A stretch of DNA of 64,000 bases from Psychroflexus sp. ALD_RP9 (GTDB taxonomy: Bacteria > Bacteroidota > Bacteroidia > Flavobacteriales > Flavobacteriaceae). Under the pieces are notes generated by a model that worked only from the letters and a program-made list of their open reading frames with translations, was not told the origin of the DNA and did not search any database. How positions within the stretch are numbered: the stretch's first letter is position 1; each line of letters starts with the position of its first letter. A program made the position numbers and the translations under genes. The stretch spans positions 2,232,001-2,296,000 of the forward strand of contig NZ_CP062973.1 in NCBI RefSeq assembly GCF_017311165.1, given 5' to 3'. This document shows positions 19,201 through 28,365 of the stretch, piece after piece.

Positions 19201-22200
19201 ATTTAGTAGGCCAAGATGCACCACCAAGGGTTTTAGATAAAATGTACGAATTAGCATTACTTCTTGGGTAGATTTGAGTTTCAAAAGTAAAGCCTTTGCT
19301 TCCCCCAAAATCTAATGGAGCATTACCATCGATTTGGATATGCCCATTGCCTTCAAAATTGAGGCTTACGCTAGATGGTGTTGTGCTTATATCGCTACAA
19401 TCAAAACTCGATTGGTCAATACTTAAACTAGCAATACCTGAAACTGAAGAACTTCCATTATCGATATCTTGTGCTGTAATGCTTGCATTGCCAGAAGGGT
19501 CTAATGCAACGTCTATATTTTGAGTTATTACATTAGGAAAGTCTGTAACCGTCACATCAAAACTACAAGTGGCTGTATTGCCTGCAGCATCAAAAGCTTC
19601 AAAAGTTACGGTAGTTGTACCAATTGGGAAATTACTTCCTGATGAAGGCCCACTGGTCTGTAAAACATAAGCATCTTCTTGGTCAAGTTGTAAAATGTAT
19701 CTCAAATTTCCTGTACCAAAAGCGCCAACATCATTCCATGAACCACCTGATGAAATAGCAACATAATCTTCAACTCCATTTGTGTTACTAGGCTCATTTG
19801 TTTGCCAATTGGTATAAGTTGTTGGGCTTCCGTCCTGCCAAACAAAATTTCCTTCAGAAGCTGCATCTGAAAATCCGATGTGTGCGTTCGATATACCATT
19901 TGTTGACAATGCATTTGCTAAAAATGTGTTTTGAGTAGCATTGCTTACCGTTGCTACAGTTCCGCCACGATTTACAGCATCTGCAAAAGCGTTAGCTCCA
20001 GAAAAAATTTCGTCACTTATAAAAAAGTTTTTACCATCATTATTTCCAATATAAGTCATACCCGATAAAATATTAAAGGACGATGATGAATTATCCGTAA
20101 CAACAGGATCACTAAAATTAACAATAGGATTTGTAGCGGTTGTAGTAATATCATCTGGGCACGTTATACTTGGGTTACCTGTATCACTCACAGTAACTGT
20201 AAACGAAACAGAAGATGTATTACCGTATTCATCAAAAGCTTCAAATGTATTGGTAGTTGTTCCGATAGGAAAGCTTGAACCACTTGCTAATCCAGCGGTT
20301 TGTTCTACAGCATAAGAGAATTCAATAATTATTGGACGATCATTATTAGCATTGCCAATATCATTCCAACCACCATTATTATAAATCTCCGTTACATCTT
20401 CATTACCACCAGAGTTATTAGGCTCACCAGAATTCCAATTCGTGTAACTCACATTTTCACCATTTTCCCAAATAAAAGTGCCTTCTGATAACAAATCATT
20501 AATTCCTATCAAAGCATTTGATTGTCCGTTTTCGGATAAATAATTAGCAATAAAATTATTTTCTGCTGCACTAGAAATACTCACAGGATAAGCGCCATCT
20601 AATGTATTAATTGTACTTAAAAAATTGGCATAGGTATCTGTTGAATTTGATATAAAATAAGTATGACCATTAAAAACGCCCATTTTTGTAAAGCCGCTTG
20701 GAGTTGGTGGATAATTTTCAAAACCAATAGCATTGCCAATACAATTATCTGTAATAGTTGGTAAACTATAATTTATTATTTCGCTACTTCCGGTGGTGTT
20801 AATGTTGACATTGTTTAGTGCTGAAAAAACTGACCCAGTATTATCTTGAACAGTAACGACTGCCGATGCTGTAGAAGAGTTACCATAATCATCTTCTACC
20901 GTTAAAACCACTGTATTGTCGCCAATAGATGAACAATCAAAACTTGAGATGTCTAAACTCAAATTCATATTGCCATTACAAACTACAGACGACCCATTAT
21001 CAATTTGTTGTGGTGTTATGCTAGCATTGCCGTTAGCATCTAAGTCTATACTTATATTTTGCGCTATAGCGGTAGGTGTTATGTTTGAAAGATGGTATGC
21101 ATCTACGTTGGCGTTAGTATTGTTTGTGCCATCACTAGCAGAAACAGGAACTGAAGTTGATGTAACCCCATTTGTATCAAATTGTGTAACAAAAAATTTC
21201 CAGTCATCGTTAATTCCAGCACTTTCAGTGACGACAAGCGAATTATTGAAGTCATGATTAAATGTAGCTCCAGCTGTATAGAAAGAACCTTGGCGCATTC
21301 TAATTCCAGGTCCTGAAATTTGTCTAAAAGCATACATTCTGTTTAGTTCTAGATAAATTGGCTTATCAAAATTTCCTTCGCCAATTGCATTAAATTGAGC
21401 AGGTATATTTAGCGTTACTGTACCTATTAATTCTACATCGGTTGCTAAATTAGGGTCTGCGTTGTTGTTTTGGTAAACTTCAATAACGGCTTGTGTTGTT
21501 GCCGAAGTGTTTCCGCGAAACTCAACTTCAAGTTTAGTTAAAAACCCATTTCTGAGAGATTTAAAAGTTTGTACATTTCCGGCACCAAGTGTGTTTGATG
21601 CACCATTTCCGTAGCGAACTGAGCTTTGTAATATGGCAACATTATTACAATCAAATTGAGAAATCGAAGATGTAAGTGTTACGTTATCTCCATCAGCATC
21701 ATCTGTTGTAATATTGAAATCATTTAAATCTAAATTTTGTGGAATAGAATTTAATGTAATTAAACTTGGTTGACTTTCTATTGTAGGAGCTGTCTCAACC
21801 GTAACATCAAAACTACAAGTTGCAGTATTCCCAAAACTATCATTTACAATAAAAGTATTGGTTGTAGTACCAACTGGAAAATTAGCACCGCTGGCTAAAC
21901 CTGCCGTTTGTTCCGTTGTAAAAGGAACTTCAATAATTATGGGTAAGCTGTTATTGGTGATATCATTCCATAAACCGCTAGAAAAAAACTGTACATAATC
22001 TTCGCCACTACCAAAATTATTGGGTTCGTTAGCATTCCAATTAGTATAGGTTACAGACTCTCCACTTTCCCATTTAAAATTACCTTCTTCATCTGTGTCT
22101 GTAAAACCAATTAAAACACTTGAAATAGAATTTGATTGAAGATAATTAGCTAAAAAAGTATTTTCAGCTGCATTGTTTATGCTTATTGGGTAAGCTGCAT

Positions 22201-23161
22201 TTATAGAATTTATGATTGGTAAGAAATTAGTATAGGTATTGTTAGTATTAGAAATATAATAAGTGTGATTGTTATGTTTACCAATTTTAGTGAATCCGCT
22301 TATTTCTTGAGCATCATCATAGCTAAATGTTCCACTAAGCGAATTGTCTGTAAATGTAGGTGAAGTATAAGAAACAGTTTCTGTTAAATTGGTCGTAACT
22401 GGAGTGCTAATGTTAGATGGACAGGAAATTAAAGGATTTTGAATATCATTAATAACAACATTAAAGGAAGTTGTTGCAACATTTCCTACATCATCAGTAG
22501 CTCTAAATCTGTTAACTGTTACACCCAATGGGAAATCACTTCCGCTTGGTAGCCCATCAATTTGCTCCGCAGCATAGGGCAATTCAATAAACATTCTTCT
22601 TGATAAGGCTGTACTTACATCGTTCCATGTACCATTGTCAAATTGCATTTCTACAACATCATGATTAGCAGTAGTATGTGCTGGAGCATTAAAACGCCAA
22701 TTGGTATAAGTGACAGGATCTCCATTTTGCCACACAAAATTGGTTTCGCTGGCTATGTCATTAAATCCAATTAATGCCACATTTATCCCGTTAGATGCTA
22801 GATAGGCTCTTAAAAATTCATTTTCTTCTGCTGAATTTATACTAACTGGGTGTGCAGCAGCAACACTTGAGATAGATGATAAATGGTTATTATATGAATT
22901 ATTGTTATTGGAAATAAAGTAGGTATGACCGTTAAATACTCCTACTCTTGTAAAACCAGTAGGTGTAGGTGGGTAATCTTCAAATGAAATATTGTTTCCA
23001 AACTCATCATCTGAAATACTTGGTAAAGAGAAATTTACAACTTCACTATTGCTTGTGGTATTTTGGTTTATATTACTTACCGAAGAAAAGGTTGGTGGGT
23101 TGTTCTGTGCTTTTGTAATAAAAGCAGAGAAAATTAGGAATAGTAAATAAAGTTTTTTCAT
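16265..23161 (-). CDS. Giant adhesin-like protein with five C-type-lectin-like domains, LamG and type IX tail
   Basis: A 2298-residue exported protein. Order (approximate residues): signal peptide 1-18; lectin-like domain 1 (67-195), HYR-type spacer, lectin-like 2 (287-414), a beta-sandwich region (475-700), lectin-like 3 (822-950), HYR spacer, lectin-like 4 (1035-1160), LamG/concanavalin-like (1260-1450), lectin-like 5 (1565-1694), a long beta-rich region, and a type IX tail (LYPNPVVHQLQI to KKIIKQ). Each lectin-like unit opens with GHTYFISN or a variant, and has IGFND plus YTNW and a W-ND close (for example GTWNDV). Spacers contain SCPSNIST and TCPDDITT, typical HYR starts. Likely a cell-surface carbohydrate-binding or matrix adhesin. 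Its promoter and the divergent regulator are listed separately. Confidence 0.9.
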   Translation of the reverse strand: MKKLYLLFLIFSAFITKAQNNPPTFSSVSNINQNTTSNSEVVNFSLPSISDDEFGNNISFEDYPPTPTGFTRVGVFNGHTYFISNNNNSYNNHLSSISSVAAAHPVSINSAEENEFLRAYLASNGINVALIGFNDIASETNFVWQNGDPVTYTNWRFNAPAHTTANHDVVEMQFDNGTWNDVSTALSRRMFIELPYAAEQIDGLPSGSDFPLGVTVNRFRATDDVGNVATTSFNVVINDIQNPLISCPSNISTPVTTNLTETVSYTSPTFTDNSLSGTFSYDDAQEISGFTKIGKHNNHTYYISNTNNTYTNFLPIINSINAAYPISINNAAENTFLANYLQSNSISSVLIGFTDTDEEGNFKWESGESVTYTNWNANEPNNFGSGEDYVQFFSSGLWNDITNNSLPIIIEVPFTTEQTAGLASGANFPVGTTTNTFIVNDSFGNTATCSFDVTVETAPTIESQPSLITLNSIPQNLDLNDFNITTDDADGDNVTLTSSISQFDCNNVAILQSSVRYGNGASNTLGAGNVQTFKSLRNGFLTKLEVEFRGNTSATTQAVIEVYQNNNADPNLATDVELIGTVTLNIPAQFNAIGEGNFDKPIYLELNRMYAFRQISGPGIRMRQGSFYTAGATFNHDFNNSLVVTESAGINDDWKFFVTQFDTNGVTSTSVPVSASDGTNNTNANVDAYHLSNITPTAIAQNISIDLDANGNASITPQQIDNGSSVVCNGNMNLSLDISSFDCSSIGDNTVVLTVEDDYGNSSTASAVVTVQDNTGSVFSALNNVNINTTGSSEIINYSLPTITDNCIGNAIGFENYPPTPSGFTKMGVFNGHTYFISNSTDTYANFLSTINTLDGAYPVSISSAAENNFIANYLSENGQSNALIGINDLLSEGTFIWENGENVSYTNWNSGEPNNSGGNEDVTEIYNNGGWNDIGNANNDRPIIIEFSYAVEQTAGLASGSSFPIGTTTNTFEAFDEYGNTSSVSFTVTVSDTGNPSITCPDDITTTATNPIVNFSDPVVTDNSSSSFNILSGMTYIGNNDGKNFFISDEIFSGANAFADAVNRGGTVATVSNATQNTFLANALSTNGISNAHIGFSDAASEGNFVWQDGSPTTYTNWQTNEPSNTNGVEDYVAISSGGSWNDVGAFGTGNLRYILQLDQEDAYVLQTSGPSSGSNFPIGTTTVTFEAFDAAGNTATCSFDVTVTDFPNVITQNIDVALDPSGNASITAQDIDNGSSSVSGIASLSIDQSSFDCSDISTTPSSVSLNFEGNGHIQIDGNAPLDFGGSKGFTFETQIYPRSNANSYILSKTLGGASWPTKLTTQFYINTNNQLVFGINRFSSGGWTYLNSPQNSITLNQWQHVAVSYNSSNSTMKIYIEGIEVASTTLNTSNPTASPGLFRIGAAENGGNQFDGYMDNFRAWENALDTSEVFAAKNNNLSAVNNTLLLHYAFNSNFGTEAVDLSSTERNGTFTGSLNENSWYTGTNNLNPNGTTVTLTVTSNSGDVATGTAVVNVTNNFTPTIASVPDDILDYTTNSSGKAISYNLPLSSTNCLAPQSLDNYPPTPSGFTKMGVFQGHTYFVSNSQNTFTNFSTQVSAIQDAHFATITNPEENNFIANYLTNNSLGNAYIGLNDQQNEGDYVWETGEEFIYTNWNSGNPSNSGSGEDVGEIFPDGGWNDLPENLIRYAIIEIPYAIEQTSGSGSGETFSPGTTTNEFKVYGKGGGISTFNFDVEIIQADYIYLNDAWLDAKNPNGIAVATETMLVVDNEASLTSPISLAEVTIENSASVEVNDVLSVTTSITNNGQITFKSNATSTAQLDEFTGTISGTGTVEVERYIPAKRAFRLISSAVDGSTIANAWQQDTHITGAVGTVGQTSTDGFDETETGNPSMFTFDNTITDQSSGAGWQAITSTTDVISAGTPYRLMVRGDRTIDLADNEAPATATTLSASGTLHTGSYSPTLATAANNYSFVGNPYQAVVDFGAVTKSNLTDFIYVWDASIAGSNGNGGYTVVDASDGSEAAPSPYSSAANQYIMPGQAFFVQNNASGNGSITFEEADKATGQAQVSIFSTYTNFYINSRLYKASALQNGEMESDAIGLRFNENYTTIGSDEDASKLANPGENYAIVNNGFKSIDKQNIPTDGHQVDLLMMNYEDTAYSLSFNLGNQPETLKVYLNDSYLNTQTELTESTTYDFTVDANVPESIDQNRFHLSFEEVPLNNQSFDAGQVRLYPNPVVHQLQIELPASVEINSVQVFNTLGQQVLTTTQSQVDVSQLASGVYVVELETTKGKVSKKIIKQ

Positions 23162-23178
23162 AATAAAAAATTTTTTAC

Positions 23179-23206
23179 CAAATCTATTTCAAAAACCAAT
23201 CGACAA
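23179..23206 (-). promoter_or_regulatory. Promoter of the giant lectin-domain gene
   Basis: Reading the minus strand, TTG (23206-23204), 17 bases, then TAGATTTG (23186-23179), which matches the -7 consensus exactly. The predicted start of transcription lies about ten bases before the ATG at 23161. Confidence 0.6.
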
Positions 23207-23218
23207 CTATTTTTAATA

Positions 23219-23257
23219 GTCTACAATCGGTCTACAATGCTTCAAAAAGTCTGTAAA
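23219..23257. repeat. Tandem GTCTACAAT repeats upstream of the giant-gene promoter
   Basis: GTCTACAAT occurs perfectly at 23219-23227 and 23230-23238, an 11-base period (one helical turn), and a weaker copy GTCTGTAAA is at 23249-23257. They start 13 bases upstream of the -33 element of the giant gene, an activator-like position, within the region shared with the divergent TPR/HTH gene. Confidence 0.5.
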
Positions 23258-23305
23258 TTCTAGATTAATGGAAATTCGGATCTTAAAAAAGTATATATTT
23301 GATGT

Positions 23306-25303
23306 ATGAAATTGGTAATTTATTTCGTTTACATTATACTCTTTATTCTTCCATGGAAGTCATTTACTAATCCAAATTGTGAAGACCAACTTTCTATTGA
23401 AGTATTTAATCAATTATCTCGTAAAGAAAAAATAAAACAAATTCATCCTTTTTTATATAGCGCATTTTGTGATTCAGTAAATCGTGAAAAACACTTTAAT
23501 TTATATCTGAGTACTTTTACTTCTAAAATTGAAAAAAAACAAAGATTAAATGAGTTGGGGCATATGCTTCATAAAGTTATTTTAGGGAATAATAAAGATT
23601 TTTATAAATATATAGATCTAGTTATTAAACGAATTGAAGCAACTTTCCCTGAAATAAAAAATAACATAGACTTTATCAACATTAAGTTTGCTTATTATAA
23701 TAATAAATACGGCAATTTTAAAGCGTGTAATTATTTAAATGAGTACAGTCAATCATCAAATAAAGATACCGCTTATACAATAGATTTGTATAATCATTCG
23801 CTTAAGTTATCAAAATGTGCAGAGTATGCTGATGATTATAATACTTCTATTTACTATTTATTAAAAGCGTTAAACTTAACTAAAAAATTAAAGTATCCAA
23901 TAAGTCGATTGAAAAGAGGTCACGTTTTTAAGTCTTTAAGTATGCGTTATTATGAAATTGAAGATTATAAAAATTCTGAAATATATGCAGATTCGGCAAT
24001 TAATACTTTTTTACCAGAATTTAAGCACAAAATTGGCTTAGCTGTTGGTTATGAATATAAAGCTCTAGCCATAAACCAGCTTTATGATGATTCTAAAAGA
24101 GCTCTTCAATATTTAGAAAATGCGCAAAGTATATATAATATTGTAGGAAATATTTCAAGGTACCATTTTGTTGAAAGACTAAAAGCTGAAATATACTCGA
24201 CTGAAAAACCATATATTGCAATTGAACATCTATATAGCCACATAGATTATTTTCATAAAAATAAACGTAAACTTCATCAAACAAAAGCTTGGCTGTTGGC
24301 TTTTAAAATATTACAAAGCCATCAACTTGAAGTCTTATCTACAGCTTCAAACTATAGATTTTCAAAAAAGCAAATTATTGATAGTTTAACAGTTTTTCTC
24401 AAAGAAGAAGATTTGCAAAACCAAATAAAAATTACAAATACCCTTATAGAATATTACGCAGACCATAACAAAATCGATAGCTTATTAAAGTACAATCATC
24501 TTCAAAATAATTTTGAGCGTCAAAAAAACTTAATAACTCAAGAACAAACTAAACAAAATCTAAAGTTATATTTAACCAATTACCAAAAAGAACAAGAGTT
24601 AGCAAACTTAAACCTGTTAAACCAAGAACAATCCTATCAGAATAGAATCTTGAGTATTTTAATTTGCTTTGCAGGAGTTAGTCTCCTATTTTATTTTTTC
24701 TACAAAAGAAAACAGAAGCAAATTTTGCTTGCAAAGTTACAACTAAAAGAAACCGAACATTACAAACTCAAAACCGAGCAAAAATTAAAAGAAGAGCTCA
24801 TTCTAAAAAAAGAACAAGCAGAAAAAATGTTGAAGTTGGCTTACGAAAATGAACTTAAAAGTAAAGAACTTCTAAAACTCAAACTACAACAAAAGCAAAA
24901 CCAGGTTGAATCTGCTCAGCTAGAAAAACAATCGAGTATTAATTTATTAAACGAAGTGGTTTCAGCCTTGAAAGACGAAAGTGTTAATGATGCCAGTCAT
25001 TTACTGAAAAAGCTTCAAACAGATGAGATTATAAAAAAACACAATAATAGCTTAAAAGAAGTTTTTGAATCCATTTCGCCTAATTTCATGCAACTGCTAC
25101 ATAAAACCAATCCTAATTTAACCGAGCAAGATTTATTATATTGTGTTTTAATTCGTCAGAAGTATTCAACTAAACAGATTGCTGATTTTTTAAGTATTTC
25201 ACCTAAATCTGTTAATCAACATAAATACCGACTCAAAAAGAAGCTAGCAATTCCTAAAGAAAAAAACATCACTACCTTTATTGCAAATATAAAAAGCGAA
25301 TAA
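23306..25303 (+). CDS. TPR, membrane-anchored, coiled-coil regulator with LuxR-type HTH
   Basis: A 665-residue transcription-regulator-like protein: signal-anchor (about 1-18), TPR-like helical repeats (about 40-400), one membrane helix (about 449-467), a long Lys/Glu/Gln-rich coiled coil (470-560) and a C-terminal helix-turn-helix with YSTKQIADFLSISPKSVNQH (about 620-640). Bacteroidota encode many such one-component, periplasm-sensing regulators. It is divergent from the giant lectin-domain gene, with a 144-base shared region carrying direct repeats, so control of that gene is a reasonable inference. The HTH call is by pattern; the domain order is plain. Confidence 0.85.
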   Translation: MKLVIYFVYIILFILPWKSFTNPNCEDQLSIEVFNQLSRKEKIKQIHPFLYSAFCDSVNREKHFNLYLSTFTSKIEKKQRLNELGHMLHKVILGNNKDFYKYIDLVIKRIEATFPEIKNNIDFINIKFAYYNNKYGNFKACNYLNEYSQSSNKDTAYTIDLYNHSLKLSKCAEYADDYNTSIYYLLKALNLTKKLKYPISRLKRGHVFKSLSMRYYEIEDYKNSEIYADSAINTFLPEFKHKIGLAVGYEYKALAINQLYDDSKRALQYLENAQSIYNIVGNISRYHFVERLKAEIYSTEKPYIAIEHLYSHIDYFHKNKRKLHQTKAWLLAFKILQSHQLEVLSTASNYRFSKKQIIDSLTVFLKEEDLQNQIKITNTLIEYYADHNKIDSLLKYNHLQNNFERQKNLITQEQTKQNLKLYLTNYQKEQELANLNLLNQEQSYQNRILSILICFAGVSLLFYFFYKRKQKQILLAKLQLKETEHYKLKTEQKLKEELILKKEQAEKMLKLAYENELKSKELLKLKLQQKQNQVESAQLEKQSSINLLNEVVSALKDESVNDASHLLKKLQTDEIIKKHNNSLKEVFESISPNFMQLLHKTNPNLTEQDLLYCVLIRQKYSTKQIADFLSISPKSVNQHKYRLKKKLAIPKEKNITTFIANIKSE

Positions 25304-25311
25304 CGACATAT

Positions 25312-26457
25312 TTAAAATAAAGACACCTTCAGTTTTTGCTTTACTTTTTCTTTAAAATTATGTGGATAGGTTCGATCTCCCATAAAAATATCGGTCATAT
25401 ATTCTGCTGCACGCTGACCATATTTTTTTAACAATAAATTACGAAGCTTTCTATTTTCATAAAATAAAGCTGCAAGTTTAACTCCTAATTCTAGTTCAGG
25501 TATTAGCTTATCATTTAATTTGTTGTTGTAAAGTACTTTGGCTTTACTTAAACTCAAGTTACTTTCTGCAATCGCTTCAGCTACTAGCTTACCACTATAA
25601 ATAGCATTAGAAATTCCTTCAGCAGTTAATGGGTCTGCAAAGCCAGCAGCATCTCCAATTAAAAATACATTTTGTTTTATAAAACCATCTTTTCTAGGTG
25701 AAATTGGAATAATGAAGCCGTGTGCTTGTTCCTCTAAAACAGTTTCTATTCCCAGAATTTTCAAGTAATCACGGTAATTTTCTTTTAAGTTGATTTTTTT
25801 AGTTGATTTGGTAAAATTACCCACGCCAACAGAAAGGTGATTTTTTTTAGGAAAACTCCAACCATAGCCAAAAGGCACGACATCAATATCAAATCTAGCA
25901 GACTTAGAGAGGCGCTCAAAATCTTTATTAGGTACTTTAATTTCGTATTCTAAGGCAGGACACATAAGTCGTGACTCTTCCCAACCGGCTAATTTTGCAG
26001 TCGGACTTAAAGCACCATCGGCAGCGATAATGAATTTAGCCTGAATTTTTTTATTAGTTGTGGTTAATATAGTGAAATCGTTTTGAAAATCTAAAGCAAG
26101 AAGTTTTTCACCTTGTAGCACTTCTACGCCTAATTCTTCCGCATTTTGTACAATGAGATAATCAAATTCATCTCGCATAATCATACTGATGATTGGGTTT
26201 TTACGGACGGTATTTAGTGCTAATTTTTTAGCATCAAAACGAATATCAACATCAAAGAATTCACGTTCTACAGCGCTCGAAACATCAAAAGGCATATTTC
26301 GTCTTCCCCTGAAAACAAATCCACCACCACATGTTTTATAACGTGGTAGTTGTTCTTTTTCAATGATTACTGTTTTTAGCCCTTTTTTCGCAGCCTCGAA
26401 GGCGGCACTTGCTCCAGATGGCCCGCTACCAATAATAGCAATATCGTATGTTTTCAT
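25312..26457 (-). CDS. Geranylgeranyl-reductase-family FAD-dependent oxidoreductase
   Basis: A 381-residue flavoprotein with N-terminal dinucleotide motif IIGSGPSGASAAFEA, an early motif YKTCGGGF typical of the geranylgeranyl reductase/halogenase-like branch, and the second FAD motif LIGDAAGFADPLTAEG (about 270-285). Members reduce prenyl or other isoprenoid chains; the exact substrate here is unknown. It converges on the TPR regulator gene with 8 bases between stops and has no operon partner. Confidence 0.85.
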   Translation of the reverse strand: MKTYDIAIIGSGPSGASAAFEAAKKGLKTVIIEKEQLPRYKTCGGGFVFRGRRNMPFDVSSAVEREFFDVDIRFDAKKLALNTVRKNPIISMIMRDEFDYLIVQNAEELGVEVLQGEKLLALDFQNDFTILTTTNKKIQAKFIIAADGALSPTAKLAGWEESRLMCPALEYEIKVPNKDFERLSKSARFDIDVVPFGYGWSFPKKNHLSVGVGNFTKSTKKINLKENYRDYLKILGIETVLEEQAHGFIIPISPRKDGFIKQNVFLIGDAAGFADPLTAEGISNAIYSGKLVAEAIAESNLSLSKAKVLYNNKLNDKLIPELELGVKLAALFYENRKLRNLLLKKYGQRAAEYMTDIFMGDRTYPHNFKEKVKQKLKVSLF

Positions 26458-26835
26458 TTTATACTTTATAATGGTAAATATATAATTTTTGTTGATATCG
26501 TAATTTTAAAAGCTGATTGATCAACTATCGGTTTATCGCTCACTCATTTTATGACATTTCTAATATTACTTTTACTTAATCTACTTGGCTTGCTCACTTA
26601 ATTTATGAGTTATATTAATGATGAAAATGAAACTTTAAATATCTCGGTAATTTCAACTTTTTGGCAAATCTTGTACATCTTATTCATTAGGTTTAAGGTT
26701 GAATAAAGCATAGATTACTTCAGTTGATAACTTGTATTTCAAAATTTAAAAGAAAAGAGATGTAAGTGTTTTTAATTCTTATTTCAGTTGAAGCTGCCAA
26801 ATTAAATAGCTTTACTTTTTTATTCAGTTAATCTA
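26458..26835. other. 378-base gene-free stretch
   Basis: Lies upstream of the flavoprotein gene and downstream of the ZIP transporter gene. It holds only short stop-limited frames (the longest plus-strand ATG frame I read is about 33 codons) and no hairpin with a T run. I see nothing that supports a gene or RNA. Confidence 0.5.
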
Positions 26836-27501
26836 TTAAATCAGCAGAGCAATGCCAATACCAAGCAAAATAATTCCAAATTTAGAAAGGTTAAATTTAT
26901 GGTCACGAGACGATTCGAATAAAATTGTCGTTGAAACATGTAAAAATATACCAACTACAACTGCATTTAAATAAGTGCTATAGGTATTAAATATCGTATA
27001 ATTTTGCTGTAAAAAGCTACCTAAAGGCGTCATAAGTGCAAAAGCTAGCAGAAACACACCGATTTTAAATGTGCTTAATCGAGTTTGAAATAAAAATGAG
27101 GCAATGATGATGGCAATAGGTATTTTGTGTATTACAACTGCTACAAGTAAATGATGGTTGTGGTGAAGCGGTATGCCTTCTATAAGTGCGTGAATAGACA
27201 AACTTAAAAACAAAACCCATGGGAATTTTTTTGCTTGCTTATCGTGATGTAAATGTCCATGTTCAGCGCCACCTGAAAGGTATTCTAAAATAATTTGCAA
27301 TAGCAAGCCAACTAAGATATACAAACCGATGTTTGAAATCTCAGAGGCATAAATTGAAGGTAAAAACTCTAACACAGTTACCGAAAGTAAAAAGGCACCA
27401 CTAAAGGCTAAAAGTAAGTTTACACCAACTTGCTTCTTGTGTAAAAAAAAGGCGACTATAAACCCAACAATAGCCGCAATAATAGGTAAGATTAAACTCA
27501 T
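26836..27501 (-). CDS. ZIP-family metal transporter
   Basis: A 221-residue polytopic inner-membrane protein with about seven hydrophobic helices, a histidine-rich loop (GGAEHGHLHHDKQ, about 77-89) and the ZIP helices IHALIEGIPLHHN and VVIHKIPIAI that carry the metal-binding His residues. Probably imports Zn2+ or another divalent ion. Its start overlaps the end of the methyltransferase gene by four bases, so the pair is an operon. Confidence 0.87.
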   Translation of the reverse strand: MSLILPIIAAIVGFIVAFFLHKKQVGVNLLLAFSGAFLLSVTVLEFLPSIYASEISNIGLYILVGLLLQIILEYLSGGAEHGHLHHDKQAKKFPWVLFLSLSIHALIEGIPLHHNHHLLVAVVIHKIPIAIIIASFLFQTRLSTFKIGVFLLAFALMTPLGSFLQQNYTIFNTYSTYLNAVVVGIFLHVSTTILFESSRDHKFNLSKFGIILLGIGIALLI

Positions 27502-28232
27502 GCTTGATAAACTAAAATGAGACGTTCTGAATTTTCAAAATCAAAATCATCTAAATTATAGTTGCCAAATTTAGCGGTAATTTTTAAATCAAGCTCTTTA
27601 AAATAAGCTTCAAATTCTTTTTTAGTGATTAATTTAACGCGTTCATAAAAACAATAGTTTTGAGATTCATGTGTAAATCTAATTTCTTTGTAAACAAAAC
27701 TATCTTCTATCCAGCGTTTAATATGGAAGGTTAAATTATTTTTTTCTACAGTCGAGCTTGGTATGAGATGTTCGCGTAAGTATGCTTCATTTAAAAAATC
27801 AATTACACCAATACCATTAGGTTTTAAATTTTGTTTGATGGCTTTAAGGGTATTGAAGTTTTGTTGTGTTGATTCAAAATAGCCAAAGCTGGTAAACAAG
27901 TTGAGTACCGCATCAAAATTAGTTTGTAAAGGAATTGTCATGTCATGTACTTTAAACTTTAGATGTTCATGAGCATGAGTTTGAGCAAATTTTATGTTGT
28001 TTTCAGACAAATCAATGCCAAGGACGTCGTAACCAAGATGGGCGATAAATTGTGCATGACGTCCACGGCCACAAGCTAAATCAAGAACTTTAGCTGCTTT
28101 AGGCAAATTAAGATATTCAAATAATTTTTTTACGAAAGCATGTGCTTCAGTTTGGTTGCGATTATTATATAGAATATGGTAGTACTCAGAGTTAAACCAA
28201 GCTTTGTACCATTCAGGATTTATTTTAGACAT
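27498..28232 (-). CDS. Class I SAM-dependent methyltransferase
   Basis: A 244-residue soluble methyltransferase with motif I VLDLACGRGRHA (about 51-62), an acidic motif II end (VLGIDLSENN) and a Met/Phe-rich catalytic region. The N-terminus EWYKAWFNSEYYHILY is typical of a small-molecule methyltransferase clade found in Bacteroidota. The substrate is unknown. It leads a two-gene operon with the ZIP transporter. Confidence 0.85.
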   Translation of the reverse strand: MSKINPEWYKAWFNSEYYHILYNNRNQTEAHAFVKKLFEYLNLPKAAKVLDLACGRGRHAQFIAHLGYDVLGIDLSENNIKFAQTHAHEHLKFKVHDMTIPLQTNFDAVLNLFTSFGYFESTQQNFNTLKAIKQNLKPNGIGVIDFLNEAYLREHLIPSSTVEKNNLTFHIKRWIEDSFVYKEIRFTHESQNYCFYERVKLITKKEFEAYFKELDLKITAKFGNYNLDDFDFENSERLILVYQA

Positions 28233-28365
28233 GCCGACAAATTTAGTTCATTTTTATGATTACTGGTAAGTCAATTTTTTGTTTATTTTATTGATGACTA
28301 ACAATAATCAATGAAGACAATTTTTAATTTTAATTAACGTATTTTCGCGCAAAATTAGACGTAAT

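Noticed and set aside
23294..23301. TATATTTG as promoter of the TPR/HTH gene
   Set aside because: It would start the transcript at or after the ATG at 23306 and has no -33 partner; a leaderless start is possible but not supported.
26587..26705. 33-codon ATG frame in the gap after the ZIP gene
   Set aside because: Too short, no coding-like pattern and no signals around it.
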